Assembly: GCF_019925205.1 (NCBI RefSeq)
Contig: NC_083566.1
Coordinates: 20,956,001 to 21,020,000, forward strand
Length of the DNA: 64,000 nt
Direction: 5' to 3'
From: Metopolophium dirhodum
Lineage: Eukaryota > Arthropoda > Insecta > Hemiptera > Aphididae
The notes under the pieces: generated by a model
Told to the model about the DNA's origin: nothing
What the model saw: only the letters and a program-made list of their open reading frames with translations
The model's database searches: none
Made by a program: the position numbers and the translations under genes
Part shown: piece after piece, positions 44,632 through 57,239 of the stretch
Position numbering within the stretch: position 1 is the stretch's first letter
Layout: every line of letters begins with the position of its first letter

Positions 44632-44764
44632 GGATGTCAGATTTTTAGCGCACCATTTATTTCTCTCTCTGACCCACGCACAATCATTTTAGTGTTTTCT
44701 TAATCGTACATTTGGTATGCTACGTGTGGGTCAAAGATGGAAAACAAATAGTGCGCTGACATCC
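44632..44764. mobile_element. Short foldback (MITE-like) sequence, 133 bp
   Basis: The ends are inverted copies: GGATGTCAG with GCGCACCATTTATTTCTC on the left pairs imperfectly with GAAAACAAATAGTGCGC and CTGACATCC on the right, and GACCCACGC pairs with GTGTGGGTC further in. No target duplication is obvious. The family is unknown; it lies between the hAT insertion and the right long inverted repeat. Confidence 0.65.
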
Positions 44765-44777
44765 CAACCAGCAACAA

Positions 44778-45237
44778 GTTTACACGAGTGAGCTGGGTAT
44801 GGCTCCATCATAGATAATAAAGATATAGATAGGACATAATGGTCTTATCAGCGGTCTTCGGGGGGAACAATTGAGGCCAAATAAAGTATACCTATATCGA
44901 GTATCGACTATCAATATAAAGGAGCCTCAATTGCCTTCCCCTCCGGGAACGCGGCCTGAAATGTATTTAACATAGGCGTGGACTATCCATGGTGTCAACA
45001 ATCAAAGGATCAACTTGATAATCAAACACTTAAGTTCGGCAACCTGCAACTCAGGATCTTTTTATTCAAAGTGTCCTAATGAGTCATAAGAAGGTTAGTT
45101 AAATAAACCTATGGTTAGTTGAAGCTATGGTGATGATAGACGACTACCATCACTGGTCGTGAGCTTTGCGATGATCTTTTCCTACTAACCATCAAGGTAT
45201 TCGATATTGTAAACATAACAATGAAAGAAAATATTTA
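44778..45237 (-). repeat. Right long inverted repeat (0.46 kb)
   Basis: Reverse-complement partner of 35,933-36,432, from GTTTACACGAGTGAGCTGGG to AATGAAAGAAAATATTTA. It is shorter than its partner because of several deletions. A weak second echo of its end (TATTCGGCATTGTTAACATAAC, near 45,267) follows just outside. Confidence 0.9.
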
Positions 45238-48079
45238 TCAACTGATTACGTTACGTATTACCTACGTATTCGGCATTGTTAACATAACTATTCTACCTTA
45301 ACACTTTTTCTTCCCCCGTCTCTCACAGCTATATACAGGTTCAGCCACTCTCATTCCACTCCTCCATATGATCGGTATTCTGTCTATCCATCTCTTCTTC
45401 AGTCTTCTCGCCCCTCATTTCCCCCCTAAATTAACTTCTATAGCCACTCTCACTATCTCTTATCATACAGTGACCGAACCACCTAAACCTATTCTCTCTT
45501 GTTTTCACTACAATATGTACACCACCCTTAATTAATTAATTTCTTATTCTATCCTCTTTTGTACCTTAACACCTAACTTATTATTCTCATATCTGCTACC
45601 CTCACTCCACTTACCTACCCTAACCTTACATTTCTTTTTCATCTTTCCCTTTCATACACCAAACATTCTGAAATCCTGTTGACCCATTTCCTTATCTTCG
45701 CCATATCACACACTTCCTAATTCCTATTCACTCAGTCTCTAGTTACCTACAAGTCATCGTACTTGATTCTCGGTGAAAATATTTAAATATCATTGAGCGA
45801 ATTCCCTACTCGAAAGAATTACTTAAAAAAATAACATACCTCGCCAATTTTCTAATTTTTAACACGACTCTATTGATAGCCGGAATAGTGTTATACCAGT
45901 ATAATTACAATACAAATATTGAAAAATTTCGGACAATACATCCTTTGATCAATTAACAATAATAAAAAAAAACTTACTGAGAAATAAGAAAATACATACC
46001 CCGTGACGGAATCAAAATCTGCTACGAAACTTAGTCTTCGAAGCACTAAAACGTTCACACATTTCAATCTGCTTATGATATAATATTATTCCCAGTTTGA
46101 AAATTTTCACTGACGAATACCATTTCTGAAATAACACGCATCTTATGCACTAAAATGTTCAACAATATTCTAATGACCTATTCGTTACAGTCTACAGATA
46201 TTATATATAAACCTACCAATAAATACCTAATATTAATTTTTATTACACAGTTTGTATTTTTAAATGTTGTATTCAAGGATTTATTAGTTTTATTTTTATA
46301 CCTAACAAAATTACATTTATTCACAAGTCAGTTATCAACTAGAACTCGACTACGAGTAAGACAGCGTTTGGATTGTTCGGACTGGCGTATAATTTATTAT
46401 TATTATTATACATTGCGCCTTTGGTAGGTAGTAGTAAACGTATATGCTTCTACGTTACTGAGTTAACAGATTTTCCGTGACAATAAAAATTTAATTCAAG
46501 TCTAAAAAGTAAGTAAATGTAAGCACCAAAATAATATGAAAATAAACTTAAGCCCCCAGTTGTTGGTCGCATGCCAAAAAAATTTAATTATATTTCTTTA
46601 GTAATTAAATTACGATACGAATTATAAGTTACGTAGGTACTTGTCCAATACTCGACTACCAGAATTTAAATTAAAGAATCAAGAATGTGATATACCTAGG
46701 TAACCCCTATCGATCGATTCTAAAACAGAAACGTAACCTAGGTACAAATAATATCATAATATCAAATACGTTTGAGGTGTTCTCTTAAAACCCTAATGGT
46801 ACCCGTATCCCGTATGCGTAGAAAATGCATGTTTCACATTTAACGAAAACTAAAACTATCGTGACGGAACGGAATTACGAAGGAGTATAAGACAAAAATA
46901 ATCGTCACCATAAGTGGTAGGTATAATCTGCTATGTACTTACAAATCATATTAAATAACATTAATCATTATGTATTTTCTTATTTTATTAGGTAGGTATA
47001 AAAACCTACCTTCCTACTTATAAAAGCATTGCCTAATCATTGATTTCAAATTTTAAAAATTATTCTACTATAACAATAAATTAACAGTTGTAGGCAAAGT
47101 ATTATAATTTAAGGTATTTTTCATAATATCTTAATTTTTGTACACCTATAACAACTGGATTTTAAAAACTACTCTGCTCCTAGCGAGTATATAAGTTTGT
47201 CTGACAATATATATTTACATTAAGTCAACAGAGTAGAAGGACAAAACTTACGTAATTATTTATTCTTCCGGCGAAACGCGTTCCCTTCGAGTGTATAATA
47301 TTGTCTAGTGTCAGAGCTGTGTATCTCCGCTGTGTATCTCCAAAAGTTCAGTCTGGAAGTATTGAGATTAATGACATTTATAAAAATAGGCACCTAGCTT
47401 AATAACCAGAATGGAACGAAATATGTGAGTACGTATTGGAATTGCTGTTCGTCTCAGACGATTGTCATTTGCCATAGATTATTTATAATTATAACCTAAC
47501 CGTCCTAATCATAGAATATAATATATATATGGTCCTAACCGATGGATGATGGATATTTTTACATTATCTTCAAAAAACCATTTATTTGTTTCTATGCGGT
47601 AAATTGAATTCAAATTTACAATTATATAGATAACGGTTTTTTTACTTGGTAACCATTTATTTATTACTTGGTTTATTAACAAATTCTAATTGATATAAAA
47701 TAGTAATTAAATAAAAATAGTTTTATTGATCCCAAAACTTAAAAATAATGTTTCAAATAAAATAATAAAAAAAAAATTAAGAAATATCTATTAATTAATA
47801 TGTATTACCTCAATAACAAAATAACTAAATAAATTCGTGTTTTTTTTAAACATTTTAACGCCCCCTCCCCTCGCCCCCTCTCTTACAAAATTGTATCATA
47901 TTTCCTTAGAGTAGCATAGGAGGTTATGAACACTTGAAATGGTGCATGTTAAAAAATCAGCCATATCCTCCTCCCCACCCCCTTGACAAAGTCATTTGAC
48001 TCATTTAGCTACTTTTTGAATTAAGAACGTTACATTTAACATACAAAACTGTACCTACCTACATAATAGCTGTCAACCT

Positions 48080-48627
48080 ATTACAAAGCTTAATAAAATG
48101 TCCAGAAAAATTAAAAGTCCTATTTAAACGAATATAAAATAGAATTTAGATAGGTGTATAGGTAGTGTATTCGTTATATTTAGAGTTTCATTATAGCACA
48201 TCAGTCAATCAGATGCTATTTAATATTTTAAAATAAAAAACTTCGACAGTAATTCCATATTGGCAAGTGTTGTTTTCTATAGCTGAAAACTGAATAGTTA
48301 TAGTATCGAACATAATGGGTACGTAAAAAATAGAAATATAAGTAAAAAAAATTACCTTTATTTAATTGTATTCAATTTTTTTTTTAATAAGTTTTTATAA
48401 AATTGACTTCAACCCATATAAATGTTCTAATTTAATTTTTCAATTCGTTGATAATATATGAAACGAATTCTTTGCTTGGAAAGCAATGTCATAGATAATT
48501 CAGAAAATGCAGTTTATATTTAAATCCGCGGCCTAATTATAAATAATAATTTCTGATGCATTGATGCTGAAGAGTGAGGGGGGTGAACAATCAGCCGTAC
48601 CGAAATCTAACATCTTAAACACTTAAT
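48080..48627 (+). repeat. Dispersed direct repeat, copy 1 (548 bp)
   Basis: Nearly identical to 50,885-51,398, from ATTACAAAGCTTAATAAAAT to AACATCTTAAACACTTAAT. This copy keeps an extra segment of roughly 35 bp (AAATAAAAAACTTCGACAG and TAATTCCATATTGGC) missing from the other. Both face the same way, 2.8 kb apart. No coding potential or terminal repeats are visible; it may be a segmental duplication or two copies of one repeat family. Confidence 0.9.
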
Positions 48628-48772
48628 ATAAACAATTTTTCACACACGCGTCATGGAATGAAAATAAAAAATATTTATAATTCATATTTATACCGATTTT
48701 CTACCGATTTATGCCGGTCTTCTATATTAATAATAATTATAAATATATAGCAATAACAAATCATTTTTGAGT

Positions 48773-48823
48773 AGCGGCCCACCGGGAAAGTTCCCAGTAT
48801 CCCGCCGGCTCAGTCCGCCCCTG
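48773..48823 (+). repeat. Orphan hAT-like terminal sequence
   Basis: GCGGCCCACCGGGAAAGTTC through CTCAGTCCGCCCCTG reads, in reverse, CAGGGGCGGACTGAG, the style of hAT terminal repeats (compare the element at 59,769-59,995, which shares GCGGCCCACCG). A matching left end was not found nearby, so it is probably a truncated copy. Confidence 0.5.
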
Positions 48824-50884
48824 GTTCATATTGTAACCAAAGAATCTATTATAAACACAGTTACTTTTTACAGATATTATAAGTTAAAATTTGGACGAAA
48901 TTACATATTAAAACCAAGAATAACGATTTTAGTTATTTTGTTGTAATTTAAAAATAGTAGGTATTCGCGGATTTATGAAACGTTTAGAGTATATTATTAT
49001 AATTTATATACACGATGACACTTTCAAATGTAATTTTTTGGGCAACAATGACTTTAACCTACTATATTGTAGGTACTAATGCCTAATAGTAAAATAAATT
49101 ACTTTAATCTCAATATTATTTATTAGTTAACGATGTCTTTGCTCAGAATCGTTTTTCGTTTGTTCGTTTTGTATTTTAATAATTTATCCATGGATATATT
49201 ATTATTACTAATAATTATAGTAGGTGTGTTTGTTCTATTTCATTAATTTATTTAATACTATACCAATAAATTATATATTAATTAATAATTTTTGAAACAT
49301 TGTGTTCGAAAAAATAAAAATAAATGTGATTTTAATTAGAGTCTTGTAATGTAACCTACCTATATGTAAAAAATAAATAAATTTAATCATAACTGTTGAA
49401 CTTTTAGGAACATAAAAGGTAACACATTCGTGTATGTAGTATTACACTATTTATATAAGTATAGGTCAGGATAGGCTGCAGTTGACCATTCCGTGAATAT
49501 TACTTTTATGTGTAGAATGGTTATACGTCCCTAATCCCTATGATATAGAATTATAGAATATAGATATTAGGTGAACAATAGAAGTTAAGTATGTGACACT
49601 AAATTAATAGTTACCTATAACTTATAATAACGTTGTATTTGGAAAAAAAATTACCAGTTATTAATTAAAATTGTATCTTATGACTATTATCAGTTATAAG
49701 CTATAACATATATTTCTATAAATTAAAGTAAAACATATTTATATTAAGTACCTTATATAGGTAAGCTCCTATTAATTTTAATTATTCTACGAACAGGGAC
49801 TGGAAAAACGACGACGACGTTTATATCTCGCGTATTTTATACATTTCTGGTTCGGAACTAAAATATGCGCATACAACACTTGGATAGCACATTTTTCGTG
49901 ACATTAAATATTTATTTTAAGTCTTAAAAGTAAATTTAAGCCCCAAAAGAATATAAAAACAAACTTACTTTAATTATCGACTCTTTCGGCGGAATCCGTG
50001 ACGTGTGTGAACTGCGACGCCCATGAAGAAACGCTCCAGATTACAGAACTTAGAATATTGTAATTTATGAAAAATAAAATTGTACGAAACGCAGTAAGTT
50101 TTTTGCTCATATTTTCTTTGCTTATTGAAATTTTAGAATTTTTAATCGACTGTGTCTTCTGCAACGACTTCGAGATTTGCCATAGATAAATAAATAAATG
50201 ATATCGATATTATACTAGGTACGTCAATATGATGAATCCACGGATATAATATAATGCAACTTTTTATATCAAAGAGTTCCGTGTTAAGGAACAATTTATT
50301 TGTTTATTGAAATTTGATATGACAATAAAACCAAAATAGTTTATAATTTTGAATTTGAATTATAATAATATGATATATATAGGTATTATTTAAATTATTA
50401 TTTTAGTTTATCAATTTAATTATTGATTAAGGTGGTGAATAGATATCAGAAGCACAAGAATTTTTTTATAAGAGTATATTGTATTTTATGAATTATTAAA
50501 TAAAAATGTGATGACTGGATTTTAGAGTTAACATATAAAGCCAAATACCATAATACCAACTAGATTTCTAAAACTCTAAGTATATAATTTTAGATTCTGA
50601 GCGGATCGATGACTGTATTAATTTTCTATCTTTATTTTTGTAATATTTTTAATTATTTTTTCTTGTGGTCTGTGTAAATGTATTTTTGGTGTTTTAAGGC
50701 TGCTGTAAGATCAATTTATGAGAATCCTTGCATTAAATTGTTAGGATTATTTGATATGAATAATTATCATTCATTTTATTGTGTACACTAATCGATTTGT
50801 AAATACAATTTAACGTTAAGTTATAAATAGGACGTGGATTTAAATGCATTAAAAACAAGAAAAATACGATTTAAAACACTTATA

Positions 50885-51398
50885 TTACAAAGCTTAATAA
50901 AATGTCCAGAAAAATTAAAAGTCCTATTTAAACGAATATAAAATAGAATTTAGATAGGTGTATAGGTAGTGTATTCGTTATATTTTGAGTTTCATTATAG
51001 CACATAATCAGTCAATCATATGCTATTTAATATTTTAAGTGTTGTTTTCTATAGCTGAAAACTGAATAGTTATAGTATCGAACATAATGGGTACGTAAAA
51101 AATAGAAATATAAGTAAAACAAATTACCTTTATTTAATTGTATTTAATTTTTTTTAAATAAGTTTTTATAAAATTGACTTCAACCCATATAAATGTTCTA
51201 ATTTAATTTTTCAATTCGTTGATAATATATGAAACGAATTTTTTGCTTGGAAAGCAATGTCATAGAAAATTCAGAAAATGTAGTTTATATTTAAATCCGT
51301 GGCCTAATTATAAATAATAATTTCTGATACATTGATGCTGAAGAGTGAGGTGGGTGGACAAACAGCCGTACCGAAATCTAACATCTTAAACACTTAAT
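50885..51398 (+). repeat. Dispersed direct repeat, copy 2 (514 bp)
   Basis: Second copy of the unit at 48,080-48,627. It differs by a deletion after GCTATTTAATATTTTAA and by scattered substitutions (for example CAGTCAATCATATGC against CAGTCAATCAGATGC). The flanking sequences are unrelated, which fixes the repeat borders. Confidence 0.9.
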
Positions 51399-52170
51399 TT
51401 CTCAATGTTAAAACTTGTTTAAATGTTGAGATTGAGTTGAATTTAAAAGGTTCGAAAAAATAGATTTAATATAATTAGATAAAGTGTTTATGTTTAAACA
51501 TAAAGTTAGAAAAATTTTCGATGTTGAATAAACATTTAATTTAGTTTAAATTAGAAGTAGGTATTGAAAACTTAATTTTTATTAAATGCTACATACGCTT
51601 ATAATGACAAAGATTTAAATAGGGTCTTATAAAAACGTTTATTAAGCCTCTATCAATAAATATTTATAGTTGCTTATCAATTTAAGATTTTTTACACACT
51701 AAATATTAAACTTTATCTACGCCTCGTATTATTTATTGTATTATAATATATATATTATATATATATTATACACAAGTTGCATAGCTATATATATAATATA
51801 TATTAGGTACCTTTTAATTATAATTTTAGAAATTATAATTTCTTATCACGGGGCCCAACTGTCCCCATCCCTTTACGTATATCAGCTTAGTCCGTGGTAA
51901 CCACTAACCAGATGTTGGTATAACTATTATCTTTAATCGGCGAGAAACGGGCGGACTTAGAAAAACATTGATAAGACTATTCTGTAATTTGTATATCTTA
52001 ATTCGTGGTCCGTGGTGATAATTTATAATATTAGTTTACTTTATCGACATATTACTAAATAATTGTTGCCGTGACAACTTTACTAGTAGAAGTTCAAAAT
52101 CTAATTTTTTCTATTTACCTATATTATATCATACAAAAACATTAATTTATTTCAAATAAAATCCAAAACG

Positions 52171-53023
52171 ATGGTTGAAGTTAACGAAGGGGTAAAAGTT
52201 CATGTATTATATTATTATTATTATTATTATTGTTTTATATATTAACGAATTTATGATAAATATATATTAATGCGTTGCACATAATTATCAATCATAATGT
52301 AACAAAATATGTTTTACTGAAATTAAATTAAAATGATCGATAATAATTTATTAGACATAGTAAAAAAAAAAAATGGTTTGTTAAAATGATTGTAACTCCT
52401 AAATTCTGCCTATGATAGTATTATAGTAATCAAATGTAGTATAGGTATTCATAAATATTTTTATTTTAGACCCTTTTTGTGGTGGATGAAGTGAGTGATA
52501 TTATGAAGGACTCAATTGAACATTCAATTGGCAGTCAATTATACCAACAAAATATGGTAAATAAATGGACGGATTCTGTAGTTGAAAACTGCCTAACAAG
52601 ACTTTGTAAGCTGGCAAAACCTTTTAAATATATAGGTAAGAAGAACTATTGTAATTGTTTGTTTTAAATTATTTGATTCAGAGTCGGCTTAAGGTTTTTC
52701 ACCACCAGGTACAATATTACAATATGTCTTTATCTGTGGTCAAAATGACACTCCTAATTATTCACTTAAAATTGCTGTACGTCCCACTTGCATGTGCTTA
52801 AAGCTGGCCCTGATTTGACTTATAACGTTTGTAATATAATTATTAAATTTAATTATGCATTCTTTTTTTTGCAGTTACATGTGCTATCATGCAAAAAAAC
52901 GGTGCTGGTTTTCATGCAGCAAGTTCGTGTTATTGGGATAACTTGACAGATGGTAGTTGTACTGTTAGATGGGAAAACAAAACTATGTATGTTATTGTAT
53001 CAGTTTTTGGTCTAGCTATTTGA
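52171..53023 (+). CDS. DYNLT1: Dynein light chain, Tctex-type (3 exons, 111 aa)
   Basis: Exons 52,171-52,191, 52,470-52,635 and 52,875-53,023 join in frame (21, 166 and 149 nt) with GT-AG introns (donors GTAAAA and GTAAGA; acceptors TTTTAG and TTGCAG), giving 111 aa; family members are about 113. Exon 2 has VVDEVSDIMKDSIEHSIG and NKWTDSVVENCLTRLCKL. Exon 3 has CAIMQKNGAGFHAASSCYWD, DGSCTVRWENKTMYVIVS and the usual GLAI end. This protein dimerises on the dynein intermediate chain and links cytoplasmic dynein to cargo in the cytosol. The tiny 7-codon first exon is assigned by reading frame and splice site. An AATAAA follows at 53,074. Intron 2 carries a small hAT-type MITE. No disruption is seen. 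Confidence 0.95.
52679..52812. mobile_element. hAT-type MITE in dynein light chain intron 2
   Basis: Ends CAGAGTCGGCTTAAGG and GCTTAAAGCTGGCCCTG are inverted copies with a few mismatches. The flanks are ATTTGATT (52,671-52,678) and ATTTGACT (52,813-52,820), an 8-bp duplication with one change. The element is 134 bp with no coding capacity. Confidence 0.8.
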
Positions 53024-54326
53024 GTAATCAAATTACATTTCTGTACAAAAATACTTATATATTTACATCATTAAATAAAAAATTATACGTTTTAAGTTTT
53101 CAATACATAATTATGTGTGAAATAAGGAAATATTTTAGTTTTGTCATATCACAATCAGTAAAATTATTTTTGATTTTTACGATACACCATAATAAGAATA
53201 CTAATATAGATTTAATTAATGTGATATAAATATATTTGTTGGTTGATAGAACATTAATAACCATTAACTAGTGAAATAACAAAGTATCAATAAAAATTGT
53301 TGTTTATAATATTATAGCTATTGAATAATTTGTATTTTAATTTTGATATTTATTTTATGTAAAGGTATAAAGGATCAATCATGTAAAATTAACATTATTT
53401 ATTATTAGCTGTATTTTAACAAAAAGTATAATTGTAAAATGTATTATACTATTGTTGTTTTGATAAACTGATAGTGATTTATTTTTAAAAAAATGTATCT
53501 AATAACAATAAATAATTTGTTTTAATTTACTTATATAGAAAGTTTTATCAACATCTCCATCATTTCAAACCCAAATATACTATTTTACTTAATTACTTAA
53601 TTACTTATTTACTTGTAGTAGTACAAAACTACCTAAAATCTGTAATACTTATTATTTGTGGGCCTACTTTTAAAAGCATCTCATCTGATTTTAAATATTT
53701 GACAAATTTACATTGAAATTATATTTAATTAGATAAAAAATACCCAGTGTTGTATTTATTTCTTTTTAAATATAAAACATTGATTTATTATTTAATTTCT
53801 TTTACATTTTTCCTTTTCCATACTGTTTCATTTGACTTTATTAATTATAATTAAACTAATTGTACTTTTAAAATAACCAACCACATTTATCTACAATTCT
53901 GTAAAACTATTACGTTTATTTAACATATACTATTATAATATTATTATCACATTGACTATCTCAGTTGTTAACTGTGACATAGTCCGCGGACTATATGAAC
54001 ATGTCATAGGGTTCACAGATGTATAGTTCACTCTGAATATTTCCATATAATACATCATTGTTCAGTGGTTTTTTAGCGTAGAGCAGAGCTTATACAATGA
54101 GACTTAACGTGTTAATAAATTAATAAATTTTATTTTTAGTTTATAAAATTTGTTTAAGGATCTTAGTAAACTAAGGGTGTTCTACAAAAAAAAAAGGTAT
54201 TAATATAATAGTATTTATTTTGTAAGATTACATTAACAATATTTTTATTATACACAAATAGGTAGCATAAAATATATATTTATATCAATATTAATAACAT
54301 TAATAAATCAAATCAATTGAATATTA
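53024..54326. other. Intergenic DNA between convergent host genes
   Basis: AT-rich sequence containing the 3' UTRs of the dynein light chain gene (plus strand) and the neugrin-like gene (minus strand). A short frame at 52,969-53,229 is just the last exon read in the wrong frame. Nothing else is recognised. Confidence 0.6.
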
Positions 54327-56606
54327 TTATTGCTTTTGTTGTCTATTTTCATCATTAATTAAACCTGGAACTCTATACAAAAAGTCTCCATTATCATCAT
54401 AAAAACAATCATTGACTCTATACATATATCCTTCTTTCCAAACTTTTTTAGGTATTCGAATAGCAAGTGGATAATCGTTTATCGTATCAATAAATGCAGA
54501 AACTTCTTTGCGTGAAATTACGCTTGTATTCTCTTGTAAACTAGCTGTAACTTTTTCTACGTCAACACTTTTATCATTGGTTGGCAAAGTCCGTGGTGTA
54601 GTATACAATGAAAAAGATTCTTTTTGAGAATCACTTTTGAATTCGTCTAATGTAAAATGTCTCTTACTGCTTTTAGTTGTTGTGTCATTTTCATAAATCA
54701 ACTCGATGTTTGGTTTATCTTTAGTTTCGATTTGAATTGGTTCATCAATTGGATTGGTGAGTTCACCAAGGTAACTAGTTATAATTTGTCCAAATTCCTG
54801 GGGCTTTAAATAATCTGCAGCTAGTTTAGGAATATGAGCTTCGGCTTCTGTAAAATAAGTTTATGCACTATTGTAAAATATAGCTAAATTTAATCTTCTG
54901 AAAGTAGATAAAAATATCTATTTATTTTCTTGGCAAAAACTGTAAGCTGTAACTAACATTTTTGACTAATGTCTATAAGCTCTTTTGACCAAATATTTTA
55001 TTTAGGTAATATATTTTTTGTGAGTATATACAATTTGAAAAACTGACGTCTTAGTAAAATATAGGAAACATCATTCTTTATGAAATTGCCTTACACCAAT
55101 TCATTAAGTTGACCATAGCAAGATGTTTGATTGCCTATATTATCCTTAAGAGGACGCTACTCATGCATTTGTTGTCTTTGTTTTACAAACGTACGACATA
55201 GCAAATTTTTAATAATACTTTTATTGGGAGGTGGTCAAAGGACATATTAGTCTACTACACTTCTATGCCTCGTAATAGACAATAACAATAATTTATTATT
55301 TATTATGAACTAAAATTATTATTTTAAGCCAATATATTTGCCATTTTGAATAATACAATTCCTATAGAAACAAGAATGCATTGTTTCAGGGTAATGCTAT
55401 TAATATGGAACATTAGTCATAAATCATTTTCAATAAAATTTATAAGATTTGAAACCGAAATATAAATTAATATGTGTGTATGGGGGTGTAGTGAAGATTT
55501 TTTGTTTACTTAATTACTTACGCTTTGGTGTAATTAACGTAGGTCGTCGTTCTGAAAATTTTCCTAAATGATTTTTTAGTTCATCAGATAAAATATCTTT
55601 AAACTGTCCATTACGAAAACGTTCCCAATTTTGCTGCACCAATTTATCATGCCTTAATATTTTTTGACCTTCATCCGATATCCATTTAGATTTCAATATT
55701 TTCTAAAAATTAAAATACAGTTTGTCTAATCATTAATAAAAATATATTTAAAAAAATTATATTATAAATTACTTACAACAATAACTTCTGGTGATGCTGG
55801 GAAGCATGTTGATAATGTTTGAGGAGTCCATTCTTTAGGCGATTTATCATGTAAACTTTTAATTTGTTGTTTTTCAAAGTATGTTAAAAAATTAGGCTGT
55901 ACAATATTACTTTTGAAATACTTTCGTTTAATGTTCTGAAATGATTTAAGTTGTTCTTGTTTTTTAATTTCTCTAAAATTAAAAAAAAATCATTAAAAAA
56001 TATATCTTTTTCTACTTATCCACAAAATTATATTTATTTCACAACAGTAATTTATAAACTGAGTTAAGTAACTTATTATTTAATAAAGTTTGAAGTTACA
56101 AGATATTATTCAGTTTATAAATAAGACATAAATTATATTTACAATATTTATAGACTTAAGTTTTATTTACAATTAATTAAACCATAAGGGATTTAAAAAA
56201 TGTAGCTTGTTGACTAACGCATTACTCAATAGCGAGTTTTTCGTTTCAATTTGATCTTACAAGCAAAGAAATATGAAAAATCATTCTAAAAAAGTATGAA
56301 TTTTTAATTGACCAGGACATAAATTACCAAACTAAATATAATTTACTTCATATGCTGATCATATAACAAATGCGAATCCAGCATATCATTATCGCCGTCT
56401 TCGAGATCTTCAAATGTCACGTCAGATGCGTCTGGAGATTCTCCATCCAGGACCATGGCCAACATACGATTGCCCCCAGGGTTGCCTTTGACATTGTTGT
56501 TCTGCAACTGTCTGTTAGGTTTTGCCTTCACATTTTTGTACGTTCTGAACACAAATGACGGCTGGATGGCGATTTTAAAAAAACGTATTTTACTCGAAAA
56601 CATCAT
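54327..56606 (-). CDS. NGRN: Neugrin-family mitochondrial protein (4 exons, 385 aa)
   Basis: Exons on the minus strand: 56,606-56,347, 55,972-55,777, 55,702-55,522 and 54,847-54,327 (260, 196, 181 and 521 nt). All junctions are GT-AG and keep one frame, giving 385 aa plus stop. The N-terminus (MMFSSKIRFFKIAIQPSFVF) is basic and amphipathic, as in mitochondrial targeting peptides. The neugrin core spans exons 2-3: a basic helix, EWTPQTLSTCFPASPEVIV, ILKSKWISDEGQKILRHDKL and VQQNWERFRNGQ. In mammals neugrin sits in the mitochondrial matrix and supports 16S rRNA and ribosome assembly; that role is carried over by homology. The C-terminal half (exon 4) is acidic, low in conserved features, and longer than in mammals. 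Codon use and splicing look normal. Confidence 0.92.
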
Positions 56607-57239
56607 GATATCTTGGTGATCTTGTTGTTATTTTCAATGCTGTTAGGTTGTCATTGAAAAAACACCGAATAAACCCACAAACATTTGAGGATCAAAACAA
56701 GACCTGTTAAAGGATGTGATTACTACTCAAGGACTTATTCAATATTCACCAGGTATTCAGATCAAACCACAGGATTTTCGAGTCTTGACACTGAGCTTGG
56801 GGAGTGAAGAAGTGTCACGTGAGGCACAGAAAATACCTAATGTGTAGAGTGTCAAGTGAGGCTGTTGTCTACTTGTCTAGTTGTCTGTGGCCTGTTTCAA
56901 CACTTCCAGGTGCCTTTAGGATATAAACTATAAAATATAAATCATACAATAATATTTCATACCCTAATAGCCAGGCGTGGAATTGGAAATAGAAATGCTG
57001 GAATATAATTGCTGTTTAATAATTAATTGTGAGCATGGTATAAGGAAAAGGAATAAGAACTATATTATATAAGATATCTTAGTCCGTGATAAGAAGTATG
57101 CTCAATGCATCAATGATAAGAGTCTTATCATAAGACTGCACATATTTTTTTAAGGGGCAATGTATAATTTATATAAGCAACCAACAATAGTAAATAATCA
57201 CTATGCGACGTCACGCGTATACATTTGACTTTCTTGTAG
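56607..57239. other. Upstream region of the neugrin-like gene
   Basis: Contains the 5' flank of the minus-strand gene. A short cytosine- and guanine-richer stretch (56,745-56,900) lies here but no promoter element is distinct. No gene is seen. Confidence 0.5.

Larger units (their letters stand above)
35933..45237. mobile_element. Large element or duplication bounded by ~0.5-kb inverted repeats
   Basis: Inverted arms 35,933-36,432 and 44,778-45,237 begin TAAATATTTTCTTTCATTG and end CTCGTGTAAAC, with high similarity and scattered indels. The 8.3 kb between them contains a GC-rich block, a hAT remnant and a complete-ended hAT insertion, none of which is an obvious transposase for these arms. 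No clear target-site duplication is visible at the outer ends. Removing the hAT insertion (4.8 kb) leaves about 4.5 kb. It could be a non-autonomous DNA transposon with long terminal inverted repeats, or two solo copies of one repeat in opposite orientation. Confidence 0.7.
45238..52170. other. AT-rich intergenic DNA with repeats, no gene seen
   Basis: Seven kilobases without a supportable gene. The contents are a pyrimidine-rich tract (45,300-45,740), the 0.5-kb direct duplication listed separately, a terminal fragment near 48,773-48,823, and two related modules (about 46,440-46,560 and 49,860-49,972). These modules share TTTTCCGTGACA or TTTTTCGTGACA followed by AAGT-rich sequence and an AAACTTA end. 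There are also AT dinucleotide runs near 51,745-51,805 and a TAT microsatellite near 52,206. Short ORFs at 46,155 and 49,970 have no family features. Confidence 0.6.

Noticed and set aside
46155..46427. 90-codon hydrophobic frame
   Set aside because: AT-rich composition gives chance hydrophobic frames; no conserved motif or gene context.
52969..53229. 86-codon frame over the last dynein light chain exon
   Set aside because: It is a different frame of a well-supported exon.
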